64,000 nucleotides of DNA from Chloroflexota bacterium (lineage in GTDB: Bacteria; Chloroflexota; Anaerolineae; Promineifilales; Promineifilaceae): NCBI GenBank assembly GCA_018004935.1, contig JAGNBF010000020.1:1-64000 (forward strand), read 5' to 3'. The notes beneath the pieces were generated by a model. It had not been told where the DNA came from. It was given only the letters and a program-made list of their open reading frames with translations, and ran no database searches. Positions 28,231-36,881 of this stretch are shown piece by piece. Position 1 is the stretch's first letter. Each line of letters starts with the position of its first letter. The position numbers and the translations under genes are program-made.

Positions 28231-29031
28231 ATGTCTTTAGATAACGATCAACCCCTTCTCCAAGCGATATTGGCGGCACAAGCGGCGGGTGAAACCGTGG
28301 TTTTGGCTACGGTGATAAAGGCCAGAGGGTCTGTGCCCCGTCATGTTGGAGCCAAAATGCTGGTTTATGCCGACGGCCGCTTGAAGGGCACGATTGGTGG
28401 CGGCGAAATGGAATCACGCATCATTCAGGAAGCGCAGGTAGTTCTGCAAGAGCAACAGCCGCGTACCCTGGCCTACACCCTGGTAGACCCCCAAAAAGGT
28501 GATCCCGGCATCTGTGGGGGTGAAGTGGAAATTTATCTGGAGCCGTATGTGCCCCCGGCGACGGTGTTTGTGGTAGGGTGCGGGCATGTGGGGCGGGCGA
28601 TTGCTTCTCTGGCCCATTGGTTGGGTTTTCAGGTAGTGGTAACAGATGATAGAGAGGAATTGGTCGCGGCCGCGTACATCCCCCATGCTGACATCTACCT
28701 CCCTGGTTCTATCGAGTCCGCCCTACAACAACATCCCCTCACCACCAACACCTACGTCACCGTCGTTACACGTAATGCAATGGTAGACCGGGCCGTGTTG
28801 CCCCATCTGGCCCGTACCCCGGCTCCCTTCATTGGTGTCATGGGCAGTCGGCGGCGCTGGGAAACAACCCGCCAGCAACTCCTTGCCGATGGCCTGACCG
28901 AAACCGAACTGGCCCGCCTGCATGCCCCACTGGGCATAGACCTAAACGCCGAGTCACCCGAAGAAATCGCCGTGAGTGTGCTGGCAGAAATCATCAGAGC
29001 AAGACGGCAACACCCAAAGAGCATGCCTTAA
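28231..29031 (+). CDS. xdhC: XdhC/CoxF-family molybdenum hydroxylase maturation protein
   Basis: A 266-residue XdhC-type protein. It would bind molybdenum cofactor and help insert the sulfurated form into the hydroxylases. The N-terminal XdhC domain carries ARGSVPRHVGAK (about 30-41) and GTIGGGEME. The C-terminal Rossmann domain begins VVGCGHVGRAIA (about 114-125). It starts 17 bp after the XdhD-like stop, so they share an operon. The gene name is by family. GCGGCCGC at about 28667 gives an Ala run in the Rossmann domain. Confidence 0.88.
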   Translation: MSLDNDQPLLQAILAAQAAGETVVLATVIKARGSVPRHVGAKMLVYADGRLKGTIGGGEMESRIIQEAQVVLQEQQPRTLAYTLVDPQKGDPGICGGEVEIYLEPYVPPATVFVVGCGHVGRAIASLAHWLGFQVVVTDDREELVAAAYIPHADIYLPGSIESALQQHPLTTNTYVTVVTRNAMVDRAVLPHLARTPAPFIGVMGSRRRWETTRQQLLADGLTETELARLHAPLGIDLNAESPEEIAVSVLAEIIRARRQHPKSMP

Positions 29032-29277
29032 AATGAAGGCTCTCAACCAGGGCGCACTATGAATAACCCCTGGCCTTTAGGAAAACGAGTTTGCGCGTAA
29101 CGAGTAAACGCCCACTCGCTACTCGCAAACTCAATCAGTGGCTATTTTCGTAGGAGTTCCCCATGAGCCTACGGCACACCAAGATGAATGAAAATAACGC
29201 CACCATTTTTCATTCCTATCCGTGTTTTTTCCTATCCGTGTTTCCATTATCCGTGGCTATTTTCTCAGGAGAAAAAC
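29032..29277 (+). promoter_or_regulatory. Second copy of the duplicated leader, before the LLM oxidoreductase
   Basis: Bases 29145-29277 match 206-336 nearly base for base, including three ATCCGTG words and the terminal AGGAG. They are preceded by a CGAGTTTGCG/CGCAAACTC hairpin (29088-29133) corresponding to the expanded array at 1-102. This copy lacks the GGACGATTT stem-loops of R1. CAGGAGAAAAAC directly precedes ATG 29278. Confidence 0.7.
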
Positions 29278-30285
29278 ATGTCCCAAGATCGTATGGCCCT
29301 CTATTTACAAGATGCCCATGAAATAACCGAAGGCATCGAACTGGTAAAATACGCTGAAGCTAAAGGGTTCGAGGCCGTGTGGCAGGCGGAAAGCCGTCTG
29401 GTACGTGATGCCATTGTCCCCATGGCCGCCTTTGCCTCCCACACTACCCATCTAAAAGTGGGAAGCGGCGTCACCAACAACTGGACCCGCAACATTGGTC
29501 TGCTGGCGGCTACCTTCCTCACCCTCGATGACCTTGCTCCAGATAGAATCATCTGCGGCATTGGAGCCTGGTGGGATCCACTCGCCAGCAAAGTCGGTAT
29601 CCAACGGCGCAAACCCCTGGAAGCCATGCGCGAAACCGTCCATGTTCTACGTCGCCTCCTTAACATGGAAAACGTCACCTTTCATGGCGAATTTCATCAT
29701 GTAGATGGCATTCAGCTAGACGTGGTTCACGGGCGCAAAACCCCCCGTAACGTCCCCATCTACATCGGCGCTACCGGCATGAAAATGATGGAACTGACTG
29801 GAGAAGTGGCTGATGGAGCAGTGCTGAACTACCTGGTGGCCCCCAAGTACAACCTGGAAGCTCTAGATGCCCTGGAACGTGGGGCTAAAAAAGCCGGACG
29901 CTCCATTGATGACATTGATCGCCCCCAACTGATGATCTGTTCCGTAGACCACGACCGCAAAAAGGCCCTTGATGGAGCACGGAAGATGATCACCCAATAT
30001 CTGGGCCAACAACCCCACCTGATGAAAGCCAGTGGTGTTAGCCAGGAATTATTAGATGATCTACATCAGGTATTAACCTGGCCAGCCACCGATGAACAAA
30101 TCGAAGCGGCCATGCACCTTGTCCCGGATGATGTGGTACAGATGTGTACCGCCGCTGGCTCACCCGCCGAAGTGAAAGCAAAAGTACGCGAATACATTGA
30201 CAACGGTTGCACCTGCCCAATTTTGTACCCATTGGGTGATGCCCGCTTGATGATTGATATTTTTAGTGAGGGATATTCGGACTGA
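29278..30285 (+). CDS. F420-dependent LLM-class oxidoreductase
   Basis: A 335-residue luciferase-like monooxygenase-fold enzyme resembling methylenetetrahydromethanopterin reductase (Mer) and F420-dependent glucose-6-phosphate dehydrogenase. It has the TIM-barrel pattern, with [18 protein letters not shown] near residue 40 and [10 protein letters not shown] near 95. The substrate is unknown. It implies F420 use, as does NpdG at 17341. ATG 29278 is chosen over upstream ATG 29188 because the upstream codons lie in the duplicated leader and CAGGAG stands before 29278. No GCGGCCGC lies in it. Confidence 0.8.
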   Translation: MSQDRMALYLQDAHEITEGIELVKYAEAKGFEAVWQAESRLVRDAIVPMAAFASHTTHLKVGSGVTNNWTRNIGLLAATFLTLDDLAPDRIICGIGAWWDPLASKVGIQRRKPLEAMRETVHVLRRLLNMENVTFHGEFHHVDGIQLDVVHGRKTPRNVPIYIGATGMKMMELTGEVADGAVLNYLVAPKYNLEALDALERGAKKAGRSIDDIDRPQLMICSVDHDRKKALDGARKMITQYLGQQPHLMKASGVSQELLDDLHQVLTWPATDEQIEAAMHLVPDDVVQMCTAAGSPAEVKAKVREYIDNGCTCPILYPLGDARLMIDIFSEGYSD

Positions 30286-30292
30286 ACTCGGG

Positions 30293-30298
30293 TATAAT
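30293..30298 (+). promoter_or_regulatory. -10-like TATAAT before lepA
   Basis: A perfect TATAAT lies in the 24-bp gap between the LLM gene and lepA, ending 11 bases before ATG 30310. No Shine-Dalgarno sequence is present, so a very short or leaderless lepA transcript is possible. No convincing -35 hexamer is seen. Confidence 0.3.
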
Positions 30299-30309
30299 CA
30301 CACCTTGCT

Positions 30310-32115
30310 ATGATTGATCTAGAAAAAATTCGTAACTTCTGCATTATTGCCCATATTGACCACGGCAAATCAACCCTGGCTGATCGTTTACTACAGGCTA
30401 CCGGAACCGTCTCCGACCGGGAAATGCAAGAGCAAGTGCTCGATAGCATGGATCTGGAACGAGAAAAAGGTGTCACCATTAAAGCCTCCGCTGTCCGTAT
30501 GGAGTATAGGGCGCGGAATGGTGAAGATTACATTCTGAACCTGATTGACACCCCCGGCCACGTAGACTTTGCCTACGAAGTCAGCCGCGCCTTGCAAGGG
30601 TGTGAAGGCGCGGTGCTTGTTGTTGATGCGTCTCAAGGTGTGGAGGCTCAAACCCTGGCAAACCTTTATCTGGCGGTTGATGCCAATCTGGAACTGGTTC
30701 CCGTTGTCAACAAAATTGACCTGCCCGCCGCCCAACCCGAAGAAGCCGCTGAAGAGATTGAAAACCTGACCGGTATAGACGCCGCCGATGTGGTGCCCAT
30801 CAGTGCCAAGATGGGCACCAATGTCGAGCAAGTTTTAGAAGCTGTCATCAAACGAGTTCCGCCACCGCATGGGGATCGTCATGCCCCCTTAAAAGCCCTC
30901 GTTTTTGATTCTCATTATGATGCCTACAAAGGGGTTATTGCCTACGTTCGTATTTTTGAGGGCACGGTAAAAGATCGTCAATGGATCAAGGTAATGTCCA
31001 ATGATGTGGTGGTAGAACCATTGGAAATAGGGGTCTTTACTCCAGGTATGAAAGCCGTTAAAGAGCTTTCCGCCGGAGAGGTGGGTTATGTTGCCACGGG
31101 TCTCAAATCGGTACGAGAGTGCCGGGTGGGAGACACCATTACCTTGCGTGATCATGCGGCTGATGAGCCACTGGCCGGGTATCGTACCATTAAACCAATG
31201 GTATATGCTGGTTTCTACCCTACTGAAGGGGAGGATTATGCCCTACTCAAAGAAGCACTGGAAAAACTGCAACTGAATGACGCTTCGTTGGTCTACGAAC
31301 CAGAAACTTCCAACGCCTTGAACTTTGGCTTTCGTTGTGGCTTTCTGGGGTTATTCCATATGGAAATTATTCAGGAGCGATTGGAACGGGAATATGATCT
31401 GGATCTGGTTGCCACCGCTCCCAGTGTGCGTTATGAAGTTGTAATGACCGATGGTGAGGTTAAAATCATCGAAAGCCCGGCCGATTTGCCTGATGAGACA
31501 GAGATCGCAGAAATTCGTGAACCCTGGATGCATGTGCAAATCTTTGCCCCGGAAGAGTATTACGGCACCATTATGGATCTGGTACGTAAGCGACGTGGGG
31601 AGTATCTGGGACAAGAACACCCTTCAACGGGGCGGGTTATTTTGAAATATGACATTCCCCTGGCGGAAATCATTGTAGATTTTTACGATAAATTGAAGGG
31701 TGGGACACGTGGTTATGCGTCCATGGATTATGAGTTTGCCGGTTATCGCACTTCGGATCTGGTTAAGTTGGAAGTGTTGGTGAACAAAACACCAGTAGAC
31801 GCCCTGGCGATGATCGTGCACCGGGATGACTCCTTTAACCGGGGGCAGAAGCTGGTATCCAAGCTGAAAGATTTGATTCCGCGCCAACAGTTTGAAGTGC
31901 CGATTCAGGCGGCGGTGGGTAAACGGGTGGTTAGCCGGGCCAACGTTAAAGCGATGCGTAAAGATGTTCTGGCCAAATGTTATGGTGGTGATATTACGCG
32001 TAAGAAGAAGTTGCTGGAAAAGCAGAAGAAAGGCAAGAAACGGATGAAGATGATCGGCAATGTGGAAGTGCCGCAAGAGGCGTTTATGGCGGTACTGAAA
32101 CTGGGTGATGATTAG
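30310..32115 (+). CDS. lepA: Elongation factor 4 (LepA), ribosomal back-translocase GTPase
   Basis: A 601-residue translational GTPase of standard length. G1 is AHIDHGKST (about 14-22), G3 DTPGHVDF, G4 NKID and G5 SAKMG, followed by domain II, two alpha/beta domains and the LepA-specific C-terminal domain ([18 protein letters not shown] and [15 protein letters not shown]). It acts on the ribosome in the cytoplasm. It contains no GCGGCCGC, notable in 1.8 kb given the density around it. Eight bases separate it from the Rpn-family gene. Confidence 0.97.
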   Translation: MIDLEKIRNFCIIAHIDHGKSTLADRLLQATGTVSDREMQEQVLDSMDLEREKGVTIKASAVRMEYRARNGEDYILNLIDTPGHVDFAYEVSRALQGCEGAVLVVDASQGVEAQTLANLYLAVDANLELVPVVNKIDLPAAQPEEAAEEIENLTGIDAADVVPISAKMGTNVEQVLEAVIKRVPPPHGDRHAPLKALVFDSHYDAYKGVIAYVRIFEGTVKDRQWIKVMSNDVVVEPLEIGVFTPGMKAVKELSAGEVGYVATGLKSVRECRVGDTITLRDHAADEPLAGYRTIKPMVYAGFYPTEGEDYALLKEALEKLQLNDASLVYEPETSNALNFGFRCGFLGLFHMEIIQERLEREYDLDLVATAPSVRYEVVMTDGEVKIIESPADLPDETEIAEIREPWMHVQIFAPEEYYGTIMDLVRKRRGEYLGQEHPSTGRVILKYDIPLAEIIVDFYDKLKGGTRGYASMDYEFAGYRTSDLVKLEVLVNKTPVDALAMIVHRDDSFNRGQKLVSKLKDLIPRQQFEVPIQAAVGKRVVSRANVKAMRKDVLAKCYGGDITRKKKLLEKQKKGKKRMKMIGNVEVPQEAFMAVLKLGDD

Positions 32116-32123
32116 AGGCTACT

Positions 32124-33116
32124 ATGGCCGCAGAAAAATCGCTCCGTGCTGATTTTGATTCCCCCTGGAAAGAAATCCTGGAACTGTTCTTTCCCCAGTT
32201 CATGCAATTTTTCTTTCCTGACGCTTATGAGCAAATTGATTGGGCTAAGGGATACAAGTTTCTCGATCAAGAGTTGCAGCAAGTTGCCCGTGAAGCGGAA
32301 ATTGGTCGGCGACGGGTGGATAAATTGGCCGAGGTTTATCTAAAGGATGGGCAGGACGCCTGGGTTTTGGCTCACATTGAGATTCAAGGCCAGAAAGAAG
32401 CGGCTTTTGCCAAACGGCTTTATGTTTATAACTACCGTCTGTTTGATCGCTATGACCGACAGGTGGCGACGTTGGCCGTGTTGACGGATGGGGATGTTCA
32501 GTGGCGGCCGCGACAATACGGCTATGAATTGTTTAAGTGTCGGGTTTCGCTGGAGTTTCCGGTGGTAAAGTTGTTGGACTACCGGGAAAAACGGCGCGAG
32601 TTGGAGATGAGTGATAATCCATTTGCTGTCGTGGTGATGGCTCATCTGGAAACTCAGGCCACTCGTCGCAAACCGCTCCAGCGATATGATGCCAAACTGC
32701 GGCTGGCAAAACTGTTGTATAAGCGTGGTTACAATCGGCAGACGATTATTGACCTGTTCCGATTTATAGACTGGATTATGACCTTGCCCGAAGACCTGAG
32801 TCAACAGTTTCTGGGGGAAATGAGACGCTTCGAGGAGGAAGTAAAAATGCCTTACGTAACGAGTATTGAACGTATCGGAATCGAAAAAGGGCTGTTGCAG
32901 GGGCGTCAAGAGGGGCGTCAAGAGGGGCGTCAAGAAGGGCGTCAGGTTGGATTGCGCGAAAGTATCATCCGCGTTTTGGAAGTGCGCTTTGGCCCTGTTT
33001 CGTCCAGAGTGCGTGGGCTGTTGGAACAGGTTGCCGATGTGGATAAATTATTGAAATTGAATGAACGAGCAGTCTTGACACCTACTTTGTCAGATTTTGA
33101 GCAAGCGTTGTTGTGA
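32124..33116 (+). CDS. Rpn-family PD-(D/E)XK nuclease (recombination-promoting nuclease/transposase-like)
   Basis: A 330-residue protein of the Rpn/YhgA-like group, formerly annotated as a putative transposase. The predicted nuclease core is in the N-terminal ~120 residues, with the HIEIQGQ segment (about 92-98) as the E-x-K/Q-type active-site strand. A run of four GRQEG units (about 259-275), encoded by a 12-bp DNA repeat at 32901-32948, precedes a C-terminal helical domain typical of DUF4351-bearing members. It follows lepA by 8 bp, and its stop overlaps the next start (GTGA). Rpn proteins are widespread in Chloroflexota and cyanobacteria. Here it is full length and looks intact. Confidence 0.83.
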   Translation: MAAEKSLRADFDSPWKEILELFFPQFMQFFFPDAYEQIDWAKGYKFLDQELQQVAREAEIGRRRVDKLAEVYLKDGQDAWVLAHIEIQGQKEAAFAKRLYVYNYRLFDRYDRQVATLAVLTDGDVQWRPRQYGYELFKCRVSLEFPVVKLLDYREKRRELEMSDNPFAVVVMAHLETQATRRKPLQRYDAKLRLAKLLYKRGYNRQTIIDLFRFIDWIMTLPEDLSQQFLGEMRRFEEEVKMPYVTSIERIGIEKGLLQGRQEGRQEGRQEGRQVGLRESIIRVLEVRFGPVSSRVRGLLEQVADVDKLLKLNERAVLTPTLSDFEQALL

Positions 33117-34633
33117 GTGATGTGGGGATGAAAGGGCCGATTCGTTACTGGCTGTGGGGTGGTGGGGTGATCCTCGCGGCCGCGTTCTTTCTTCTCATCC
33201 GCCCTTCCACCCCACCACCGGCCCTCTCCTACATCACCATCACCCCGCAACCCACACCCTTTGTCACTCCCTCCCCATCTCTGACGGCCGCCCCCCTATC
33301 CTCCCAAAGCCTTACCCCGACGACGGTTTTACCTGCGCCTACGTCACCACCGGACTCTCCCACGCCGGTCCCGGTGATCGTTGTCACCAGTTCACCCACC
33401 TCACCTCCCTTTGCTACACTTGATTTCACCGTGGCAACGCCCGCCACCGCTGTCCCCACCCACGTTCCTCCCTTCAGCCAGCCGAATGGCGTGATCAATA
33501 TTTTGCTGTTGGGTAACGACGTAGACTGGGCGCAAGGTGGCCGCACCGATAGCATCATCCTTGTCTCCCTCAACAAAGAAACCGGCTCCGTCACCATGCT
33601 TTCCTTTCCACGAGACTTGTATGTCTACATTCCCGGCTGGAAAATGGAGCGCATCAACCTGGCCCTGCCCCACGGCAACGGCTCGGATTACCCTGGTGGT
33701 GGTGGGCAGTTGCTCAAAGACACACTGCTCTACAACTTCGGCATCCCAGTGGATTATTACATCCGCATCGGGTTTGAGGGGTTTAAGCAGGTGGTAGATT
33801 TATTGGGGGGGGTGGAAATTGTCGTTAATTGCCGGTTAACCGATTGGCGGCTGAAGTCGCCGGAATTGGACCTGAATGTGGAGGAAAACTGGGAGCAGTT
33901 TACCCTGGAAACGGGAATTCAACCGATGGATGGGGATCTGGCCCTGTGGTATGTGCGTTCACGGCGTACAACGAATGATTTTGAACGCGGCCGCAGACAG
34001 CAACAACTTCTTCGGGCTATTCTTCAGGCCGGGATCAATTCCCCCCGTTTACTCACCCGTCTGCCCACCTTATGGGAAACCTACCACGATTATGTGGAAA
34101 CCGATATGCCGCTTACGGTGATGGTTGAATTAGCTACTCTCATACCTTCTCTGGATAGCAGTCATATTCGTTCCCTGACCCTTTACGGCACAACCGCCGC
34201 CTGGCAGGTTCCCGTAACCCATGAAATGGTGCAGTTGCCTCGGTGGGAGATGGCGCAACCTGTTTTTGCCCAACTCATGGCCGAGCCGGGGTTGGGTCAA
34301 GGCAATCACCCCCCGATTACGATGGAAATTGTGGCCCCTGATAATGTTTATTACCGTCAGGTGGCCGAGAATTTATCCTGGTATGGCATTGGATCGGTGT
34401 GGTCGCGGCCGCAAGAACCTATGCCCGAACAATCCCAAATTGCCTACTATGGGCTAAATTTCAAAGGATCGTATGATTGGCTCGTGGCCTGGCTCTTTTC
34501 CCAGCCAAAAGAAGCAATCACTCTTATCTCAATCCCCGACAGCAGTGCCTATAGCTACCGCATCGTCATCGGCAAGGATTACAATATTTGCCAGTCGCCA
34601 TTGTATACACCTACTGGTGAAGCGGCTGAATAA
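33113..34633 (+). CDS. LytR-CpsA-Psr (LCP) family cell-wall ligase
   Basis: A 506-residue membrane-anchored enzyme that would attach glycopolymers to peptidoglycan or a related envelope polymer. One N-terminal transmembrane helix (about 11-29) is followed by a Pro/Thr/Ser-rich stalk (30-105), then the LCP catalytic domain (about 122-300: NILLLGNDVD, GRTDSIILVS, SFPRDLYV with the conserved Arg). A C-terminal LytR_C-like domain covers about 410-500. GTG 33113 overlaps the preceding stop; ATG 33128 is an alternative start. A clear intrinsic terminator follows at 34649-34699. Confidence 0.88.
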   Translation: MSDVGMKGPIRYWLWGGGVILAAAFFLLIRPSTPPPALSYITITPQPTPFVTPSPSLTAAPLSSQSLTPTTVLPAPTSPPDSPTPVPVIVVTSSPTSPPFATLDFTVATPATAVPTHVPPFSQPNGVINILLLGNDVDWAQGGRTDSIILVSLNKETGSVTMLSFPRDLYVYIPGWKMERINLALPHGNGSDYPGGGGQLLKDTLLYNFGIPVDYYIRIGFEGFKQVVDLLGGVEIVVNCRLTDWRLKSPELDLNVEENWEQFTLETGIQPMDGDLALWYVRSRRTTNDFERGRRQQQLLRAILQAGINSPRLLTRLPTLWETYHDYVETDMPLTVMVELATLIPSLDSSHIRSLTLYGTTAAWQVPVTHEMVQLPRWEMAQPVFAQLMAEPGLGQGNHPPITMEIVAPDNVYYRQVAENLSWYGIGSVWSRPQEPMPEQSQIAYYGLNFKGSYDWLVAWLFSQPKEAITLISIPDSSAYSYRIVIGKDYNICQSPLYTPTGEAAE

Positions 34634-34638
34634 CAATT

Positions 34639-34720
34639 GTAAGCGTTCAGCCTTCCGAAGGTTTGTTCCACTGGTCAACAGCTTCGGAAGGCTTTTTTAT
34701 CAGAGGGACTGAACGCTTAC
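34639..34720 (+). terminator. Intrinsic terminator inside a TIR element
   Basis: Stem AGCCTTCCGAAG (34649-34660) pairs with CTTCGGAAGGCT (34682-34693), followed by a T-run. The whole hairpin is enclosed by perfect 12-bp inverted ends GTAAGCGTTCAG (34639) and CTGAACGCTTAC (34709-34720). The element therefore delivers a ready-made terminator behind the LCP gene. A degenerate relative lies at 3398-3491. Confidence 0.75.
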
Positions 34721-34746
34721 CAATAATTCCCAACAAGCCATAATGC

Positions 34747-35796
34747 ATGTTCTACCAATACCTGATTTTTCCCTTCTTACGCCGTTTTGATGCGGAAACA
34801 ATTCACGAACGCACCCTCGCCGCGCTGGAACTGGCGCAAAGTTGGGCGGGCGGGCGGCTAATCTTGCGACTCATCGCAGGGCGGCTTCCCTCGCGGCCGC
34901 AAACCCTCTTCGGCCTCACCTTCCCCAACGTGTTGGGCATGGCCGCCGGTTTCGACAAAGATGTACGCGTAGTGGCAGGACTGGCCCGGCTCGGTTTTGG
35001 GCATATCGAGGTGGGCACGTTGACGCCGCGGCCGCAATCCGGCAACCCTCGCCCCCGCATCTTCCGCCTGCCTGACGACGGAGCCATCATCAACCGGATG
35101 GGCTTCCCCAATGGGGGGGTGATCGAGGCGTTGCCCCGTTTGCAACAGTTGTCACAACAAAAACGGTCTTATGTCCTGGGGGTCAGCCTGGGCAAACAGA
35201 AGGAAACGCCCCTGGCGGACGCGGCCGCAGATTACGTCACCGTGATGCAGGCTGTCTACCCCTACGCCGATTATCTGGCGGTCAATATCAGTTCCCCCAA
35301 CACCCCTGGCCTGCGCGAACTCCAGGGGGGCAATTATTTGAGCCACCTGCTGGGTACACTGCAACAGGAAAATGAAACTTTAGCTGAACGGCACAATCTG
35401 GCGGTGCGGCCGCTGCTCCTCAAAATTGCGCCTGATTTGACCTGGGTAGAGGTAGATGAAGTGGTTGCGGCCGCGTTGGAACACCAAATCGCCGCAATCA
35501 TTGCCACCAACACCACCCTCAGTCGGGACAATCTCACCCACCCCGCCCAAAGCGAAAGCGGCGGTTTGAGCGGTCTTCCTTTGCGTCAGCGTAGCACCGA
35601 AATCATCGCCTACATCACCCGGCAGACCAACGGCCAACTCCCCATCATCGGTGTGGGCGGCATTCGCACGGCCTCCGATGTACAGGCCAAACTGGACGCC
35701 GGGGCCACCCTGGTGCAGATATATACCGGGTTGGTTTATAGCGGGCCACGCATGGCTGGTACCATTTTGCGCCAACTCCCCACACCCACCCCCTGA
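34747..35796 (+). CDS. pyrD: Dihydroorotate dehydrogenase (quinone-type, class 2)
   Basis: A 349-residue class 2 PyrD, oxidising dihydroorotate to orotate with electrons to membrane quinone. The N-terminal amphipathic extension (FYQYLIFPFLRRFDAETIHE) is the class 2 membrane-docking segment. Barrel motifs are GMAAGFDKD (about 60-68), ISSPNTPGLRELQ with the class-typical Ser, KIAPDL, and GVGGI with phosphate-loop glycines. No obvious Shine-Dalgarno sequence. Five GCGGCCGC copies occur in about 1 kb, several in the RP frame. Confidence 0.93.
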   Translation: MFYQYLIFPFLRRFDAETIHERTLAALELAQSWAGGRLILRLIAGRLPSRPQTLFGLTFPNVLGMAAGFDKDVRVVAGLARLGFGHIEVGTLTPRPQSGNPRPRIFRLPDDGAIINRMGFPNGGVIEALPRLQQLSQQKRSYVLGVSLGKQKETPLADAAADYVTVMQAVYPYADYLAVNISSPNTPGLRELQGGNYLSHLLGTLQQENETLAERHNLAVRPLLLKIAPDLTWVEVDEVVAAALEHQIAAIIATNTTLSRDNLTHPAQSESGGLSGLPLRQRSTEIIAYITRQTNGQLPIIGVGGIRTASDVQAKLDAGATLVQIYTGLVYSGPRMAGTILRQLPTPTP

Positions 35797-35875
35797 TACA
35801 AGGCGATTGCCTACTTCCCAAAATGAACCCATCCCCCTAACAGTTCCCCCGAAGGGAGAAAAATCAATTCAGCCA

Positions 35876-36435
35876 TTCTCAATTTAGTATGCGCATGGCG
35901 TTTTTTGTTTTCTCGAGAGGGTGAACAGCCTGAAAGGCTGTTCTACGGCTTGGGTCGTTTCCCCCCGGAAGGGGGGAAAATCAATAATTCTCAATTTGGT
36001 ATGCGCCGGGCGTTTTTTGTTTTCTCGGGAGGGTGAACAGCCTGAAAGGCTGTTCTACGGTTTGGGTCGTTTCTCCCTGGAAGGGGGGGAAATCAATAAT
36101 TCTCAATTTGGTATGCGCCGGGCGTTTTTTGTTTTCTCGGGAGGGTGAACAGCCTGAAAGGCTGTTCTACGGCTTGGGTCGTTTCTCCCTGGAAGGGGGG
36201 AAAATCAATAATTCTCAATTTAGTATGCGCCGGGCGTTTTTTGTTTTCTCGAGAGGGTGAACAGCCTGAAAGGCTGTTCTACGGCTTGGGTCGTTTCCCC
36301 CTGGAAGGGGGGAAAATCAATAATTCTCAATTTGGTATGCGCCGGGCGTTTTTTGTTTTCTCGGGGGGGTGAACAGCCTGAAAGGCTGTTCTACGGCTTG
36401 GGTCGTTTCCCCCCGGAAGGGGGGGAAATCAATTC
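35876..36435. repeat. 112-bp tandem repeat, five copies
   Basis: Five head-to-tail copies begin at 35876, 35988, 36100, 36212 and 36324, each 112 bp and differing at only a few positions. Every unit contains the perfect palindrome GAACAGCCTGAAAGGCTGTTC and a GGAAGGGGGG tract. The word pair AGCCGTAGAACAGCCT and AGGCTGTTCTACGGCT also forms the outer arms of the nest at 4901-5248, so the unit derives from the dispersed vocabulary. Open frames through the array (112 is not a multiple of 3) are not genes. Confidence 0.93.
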
Positions 36436-36572
36436 GGGCCGTTTTTCGCGGGCGTCCGCCCGCGAAAAACGGCCCATAAAAAGTTCCCCGCCCCTGGGGG
36501 CGGGGTTAGGGGTGGGGGAAACCCCAAACCATCCCCCTCATACGCACAATTTACGCACAGCCCCTGGCTTTA
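36436..36572. repeat. R6 element adjoining the tandem array
   Basis: A perfect 18-bp stem (36436-36475, loop GTCC) followed by the R6 signature TTCCCCGCCCCTGGGGGCGG and GGTTAGGGGTGGGG. Its position directly after the last 112-bp unit suggests that the array grew within an R6-containing cluster. Confidence 0.8.
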
Positions 36573-36881
36573 GGTATAATCAGCGTAACTAGACACATCA
36601 GAAACCGGGGTTTTCTCTTGTAAGGCATGAGCAGGTCTAAGCAAAAACCCGGTTTCTCCAACAAAACAGCCTCCTCTCAATATTTCGGGGAAAACGTAGC
36701 CCGAACCAGTCGAAGGCAGTTAATTGCGACAAGCTCAACCAACGTGGTCAAAAAGCTTCTTTTTCGTAACTACTAAGACCCTCGAGGGCTGAGCTTGTCG
36801 AAGCCTCGTGTTGCCTTCGACAAGCTCAGGCAACGGCTTATTCGTTACTCTTTTTCAGAGAATTCACTATTGACTAATTCT
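36550..36881 (+). promoter_or_regulatory. Candidate promoter and repeat-bearing leader of the FecR-like gene
   Basis: TTTACG (36550-36555) and TATAAT (36573-36578) are 17 bp apart. Downstream lie an R8 hairpin (AGAAACCGGGGTTTT ... AAAACCCGGTTTCT, about 36601-36656), a TCTCAATATTTCGGGG fragment and an R3 inverted pair (CTGAGCTTGTCGAAG/CTTCGACAAGCTCAG, about 36788-36830). Confidence 0.4.

Noticed and set aside
35921-36592. Overlapping 75-111-codon reading frames through the 112-bp tandem array
   Set aside because: The unit length is not a multiple of three, the frames restart in each unit, there are no ribosome-binding sites, and the sequence is repeat vocabulary seen elsewhere in non-coding DNA.
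36795-36881. N-terminal extension of the FecR-like protein (TTG start)
   Set aside because: Its first 29 codons lie in an R3 inverted repeat; the equivalent peptide appears as an extension of the unrelated gene at 38174-39388.
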